From: CADCUY01 sp964242735
GTDB lineage: Bacteria; Actinomycetota; Actinomycetes; Actinomycetales; Quadrisphaeraceae
Assembly (NCBI GenBank): GCA_964242735.1
Contig: CAXTAK010000031.1
Span: 1-17,663, forward strand
DNA length: 17,663 bases
Reading direction: 5' to 3'
Below are positions 15,432 to 17,663 of this stretch, in pieces. Position numbers and translations under genes: made by a program. Positions within the stretch are counted from its first letter, which is position 1. Every line of letters begins with the position of its first letter. The notes beneath the pieces are model-generated. The model had not been told where the DNA came from and did not search any database. It saw only the letters and a list, made by a program, of their open reading frames with translations.

Positions 15432-17663
15432 TCACCGGGGAGCGGTGGCCGGTGCCCGACCGGCGCGCTGCGCTGCGCCCCGGTGGGCCGTCAGGTAGGC
15501 GGCGAGCGTGTCCTGCACCGAGAAGCGGGCGCGGGCCGACTGCTGGCCCGCGTCGGCGAAGGCGCGCCGCAGCGCCGCGTCGGTGACCAGCCGCTGCAGC
15601 GCGTCGGCCAGGGCCGGGGCCGACCCCGGTGGCACCAGCAGGCCGGTGACCCCGTCCTGCACGAGGTCGGGGATGCCCCCGACCTCCGAGGCGACCACGC
15701 ACACGCCCTCCGTCATCGCCTCGATGATCACCGTCGGCAGGCCCTCGGAGCGGCTCACCGCCGGGAGCACGAACACGTCGAGCGCGGCGATCAGCTCCCG
15801 GGGGGTGCACCCCGGCTCCAGGGTGCCGACGACCCGGGCCCCGGGCTCGACGCGCTGGCCCAGCGCCTCGAGCTGGCGGGTGTACCCGTCATGACCCGCG
15901 GCGAGACCCCCGCGCACGCGCAGCCGCGCCGGCGCGCCGGGCAGGTCGCGGCCCTGCAGGAGCAGGAAGCCCTCGAGGAGGTGCTCGTGGCCCTTCTGGG
16001 GGTTGAGGTTCGCCAGGGAGCCCACCAGCACCGCTCCTGGCGGGACGCCGAGGAGCTCGCGCACCTCCTCTCGGGTGCGGGTCAGGGGCGCCTCGGCGAC
16101 GGGCGGGTAGTACGAGACGACTCCGCGCGCGCCGACCACGACGCCGTGGGCGCTTGCGGTGGCCTCACCGGTGACCAGGACGGCGTGGGCGAGGTGCTGC
16201 AGCGCCGGGCGCAGCAGCCTCATGAGCGGGCGCGGGGCGCGGGTGTCGAGCAGCTGCCAGACCACCGTCGCGCCGGCGAGCCGCGCGGCCAGCGCCGCGT
16301 CGAGCTGCTGGACGCCGTGGACCTGCACGGTGTCGGCCCGGTGCGCGCGGACGGCTCGCCGCAGGCGCAGCACCTGCGCGGGGAAGGTGAGCGCCAGCAG
16401 CGCGTTGTTGAGCGGGCGTCCCGCCCGCAGGCGCCGCAGGGGCATCGTGGTGACCTCGACGCCCGCCTGCTGGAGGCGCTCGAGGGCGTCACCGGGTTCA
16501 CGGGGCAGGATCACCGACGTGGCGTACCCCGCGGCGGCGAGGTGCGGGGCGAGCGTCGCGACCTGGTTGTGCGCCCCGCCGTACCCGGTGCCGGGGATGA
16601 CGTAGAGCACCCGCGTCCCCGGTGCGCCCCCACCGGCGGCGGGCGCGCCGGCCGGTGCCAGCCCGTGGCGGTAGAGGCGCTCCAGGGCGTCGACGTGCCC
16701 CGTGATGGTGAACCGCTCGCGCTGCAGGGCGCGAAGCCGCGCGCCGTACGCGTGCCGGCGGGCCGGGTCCAGGGCCAGGTCGGCCAGCAGCGCCCCGCAC
16801 GCCGCGGCGTCGCCGGGGGCGTACAGGGCCGCGTCAGGCGCGGCGCCCACGGTCTCGCGGTGACCGCCGGCGTCCGTGGCGACCACCGCAGTCCCGCGGG
16901 CCATGGCCTCCAGCACGCTGAGGCCCAGCGGCTCGTCGGGGGACGTGGCGAGGAAGACCTCGGCGGAGGCCATGGCGCCCGCCACGTCGTCGACCCAGCC
17001 GAGGAAGCGGACGCTGGCCTCCACGCCGAGCTCGCGGCTGATCCGGCGCAGACGGTCCTCGTCGGGGCCCCGGCCGGCCACGTGCAGCTCCCACCCGCGC
17101 TCGGCGAGGCCCGACGCCGCCCAGGCGCGCAGGCCCTCGTCGGTGCCCTTCTCAGGAACGAGGCGCTGGGCCACCAGGACCACGGGGGCGCTGGTGCCGG
17201 TGGGAGGAGCGTGGGCGGAGTCGACGGCAGGAGCGTCGACGGGGGGCACGCCGTTGACGATGACCGCGTCGGAGCGGGGCTGCACGGTGGCGGCGATGTG
17301 GTCGCTGACCGCCACCTCGAGGAGCCGGCCGCGCACCCACCGGCCCACCCGGGCGCTGACCACCCCGGTGCCGCGGACGGTGGGGATGTGACGGGTCGAG
17401 ATCCGCCGGCCACCGGTGACCACCGACGCCAGCGACGCGGCGAAGTCGGCGTAGGCGAGGTGGCTGTGCACCACGTCGACGCGGCCGCCCCGCACCAGGG
17501 ATGCCAGCGCGGCACGCGTGGTGGGCGCCGGCGACCACGGGACGGCGGGCCCGAGGGCGGCGCGCATCGCCGCCGGCTCACCCCCGTGCACCCGCACCCG
17601 GTGCCCGCGGCGCGCCAGCTCGGTGGCCACGTCGCACACGTAGCGCTCGGTGCCGGCGAAGTC
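15432..17663 (-). CDS. Two-headed GT4 glycosyltransferase (N-terminus cut by window edge)
   Basis: A single open frame carries two complete GT-B glycosyltransferase units of the GT4 family. Counting from the window edge, unit one spans residues 1 to about 335. It begins FAGTERYVCDVATELARRGH, the usual N-terminal loop, and has VVHSHLAYADF, IVNGVPPV, VAQRLVPEKGTDEGL and the EX7E motif DEPLGLSVLEAMARG. A linker of about 17 Ala/Gly/Pro residues follows, then unit two: RVLYVIPGTGYGGAHNQV, VQVHGVQQLDAAL, SLANLNPQKGHEHLL and the EX7E motif SEGLPTVIIEAMTEG, then the donor-site VGGIPDLV. No stop or frame change separates the units, although a GTG at 16610 begins unit two. Two enzymes in one chain would suit consecutive sugar additions. 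Only a few N-terminal residues are likely missing, since the first conserved motif is already visible at the edge. Confidence 0.92.
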   Translation of the reverse strand, partial: DFAGTERYVCDVATELARRGHRVRVHGGEPAAMRAALGPAVPWSPAPTTRAALASLVRGGRVDVVHSHLAYADFAASLASVVTGGRRISTRHIPTVRGTGVVSARVGRWVRGRLLEVAVSDHIAATVQPRSDAVIVNGVPPVDAPAVDSAHAPPTGTSAPVVLVAQRLVPEKGTDEGLRAWAASGLAERGWELHVAGRGPDEDRLRRISRELGVEASVRFLGWVDDVAGAMASAEVFLATSPDEPLGLSVLEAMARGTAVVATDAGGHRETVGAAPDAALYAPGDAAACGALLADLALDPARRHAYGARLRALQRERFTITGHVDALERLYRHGLAPAGAPAAGGGAPGTRVLYVIPGTGYGGAHNQVATLAPHLAAAGYATSVILPREPGDALERLQQAGVEVTTMPLRRLRAGRPLNNALLALTFPAQVLRLRRAVRAHRADTVQVHGVQQLDAALAARLAGATVVWQLLDTRAPRPLMRLLRPALQHLAHAVLVTGEATASAHGVVVGARGVVSYYPPVAEAPLTRTREEVRELLGVPPGAVLVGSLANLNPQKGHEHLLEGFLLLQGRDLPGAPARLRVRGGLAAGHDGYTRQLEALGQRVEPGARVVGTLEPGCTPRELIAALDVFVLPAVSRSEGLPTVIIEAMTEGVCVVASEVGGIPDLVQDGVTGLLVPPGSAPALADALQRLVTDAALRRAFADAGQQSARARFSVQDTLAAYLTAHRGAAQRAGRAPATAPR

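Noticed and set aside
16600..16665. Splitting the two-headed glycosyltransferase into two genes at GTG 16610
   Set aside because: No stop codon precedes this GTG in frame and the linker is a typical flexible Ala/Gly/Pro stretch, so one continuous gene is the direct reading.
1..17663. CRISPR arrays, tRNA or rRNA genes, insertion sequences
   Set aside because: No regularly spaced repeats, RNA gene signatures, transposase motifs or flanking inverted repeats were recognised by reading the window.

Overview
The window is very GC-rich throughout (third codon positions almost all G or C; GTG, and once TTG, used as starts). The order tatD, rpfB, rsmA, ispE is the well-known actinobacterial housekeeping block. 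RpfB with three DUF348 units, a G5 domain and an Rpf catalytic domain is specific to Actinobacteria. I read this as a chromosomal piece of a high-GC actinomycete; genus not determined.

Layout. Minus strand, about 6.07 kb down to 1: tatD (DNase), rpfB (resuscitation-promoting factor), rsmA/ksgA (16S rRNA dimethyltransferase), a membrane polyprenyl-phosphate sugar-phosphate transferase sitting where rsmA and ispE are normally adjacent, then ispE, cut by the left edge. Plus strand, 6155-7851: a GT4 glycosyltransferase and a low-molecular-weight protein tyrosine phosphatase with overlapping stop and start. Minus strand, from beyond 17663 down to 7896: one compact operon of a two-headed GT4 glycosyltransferase (cut by the right edge), a Wzx-type flippase, a GT4, a GT2, a Wzy-like polymerase, an aldo/keto reductase and a GMC flavoprotein oxidoreductase. 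Four junctions in this operon are GTGA stop/start overlaps.

Together the non-housekeeping genes make a nearly complete Wzx/Wzy-type surface polysaccharide pathway. The sugar-phosphate transferase starts the repeat unit on the lipid carrier, five glycosyltransferase domains plus a GT2 extend it, the flippase exports it and the polymerase joins units. The phosphatase fits the role of a Wzb-like regulator, but no partner tyrosine kinase or chain-length protein lies in the window. The aldo/keto reductase and GMC pair is the least explained part and may carry out paired redox chemistry on a sugar or lipid-linked sugar.

Points needing judgement are the starts of rpfB (GTG at 4840 with a strong ribosome site, rather than the longer in-frame reading) and rsmA (apparently a CTG start in a CTGA overlap with rpfB). 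The many long ORFs opposite these genes are high-GC shadows. No tRNA, rRNA, CRISPR or insertion sequence was seen.
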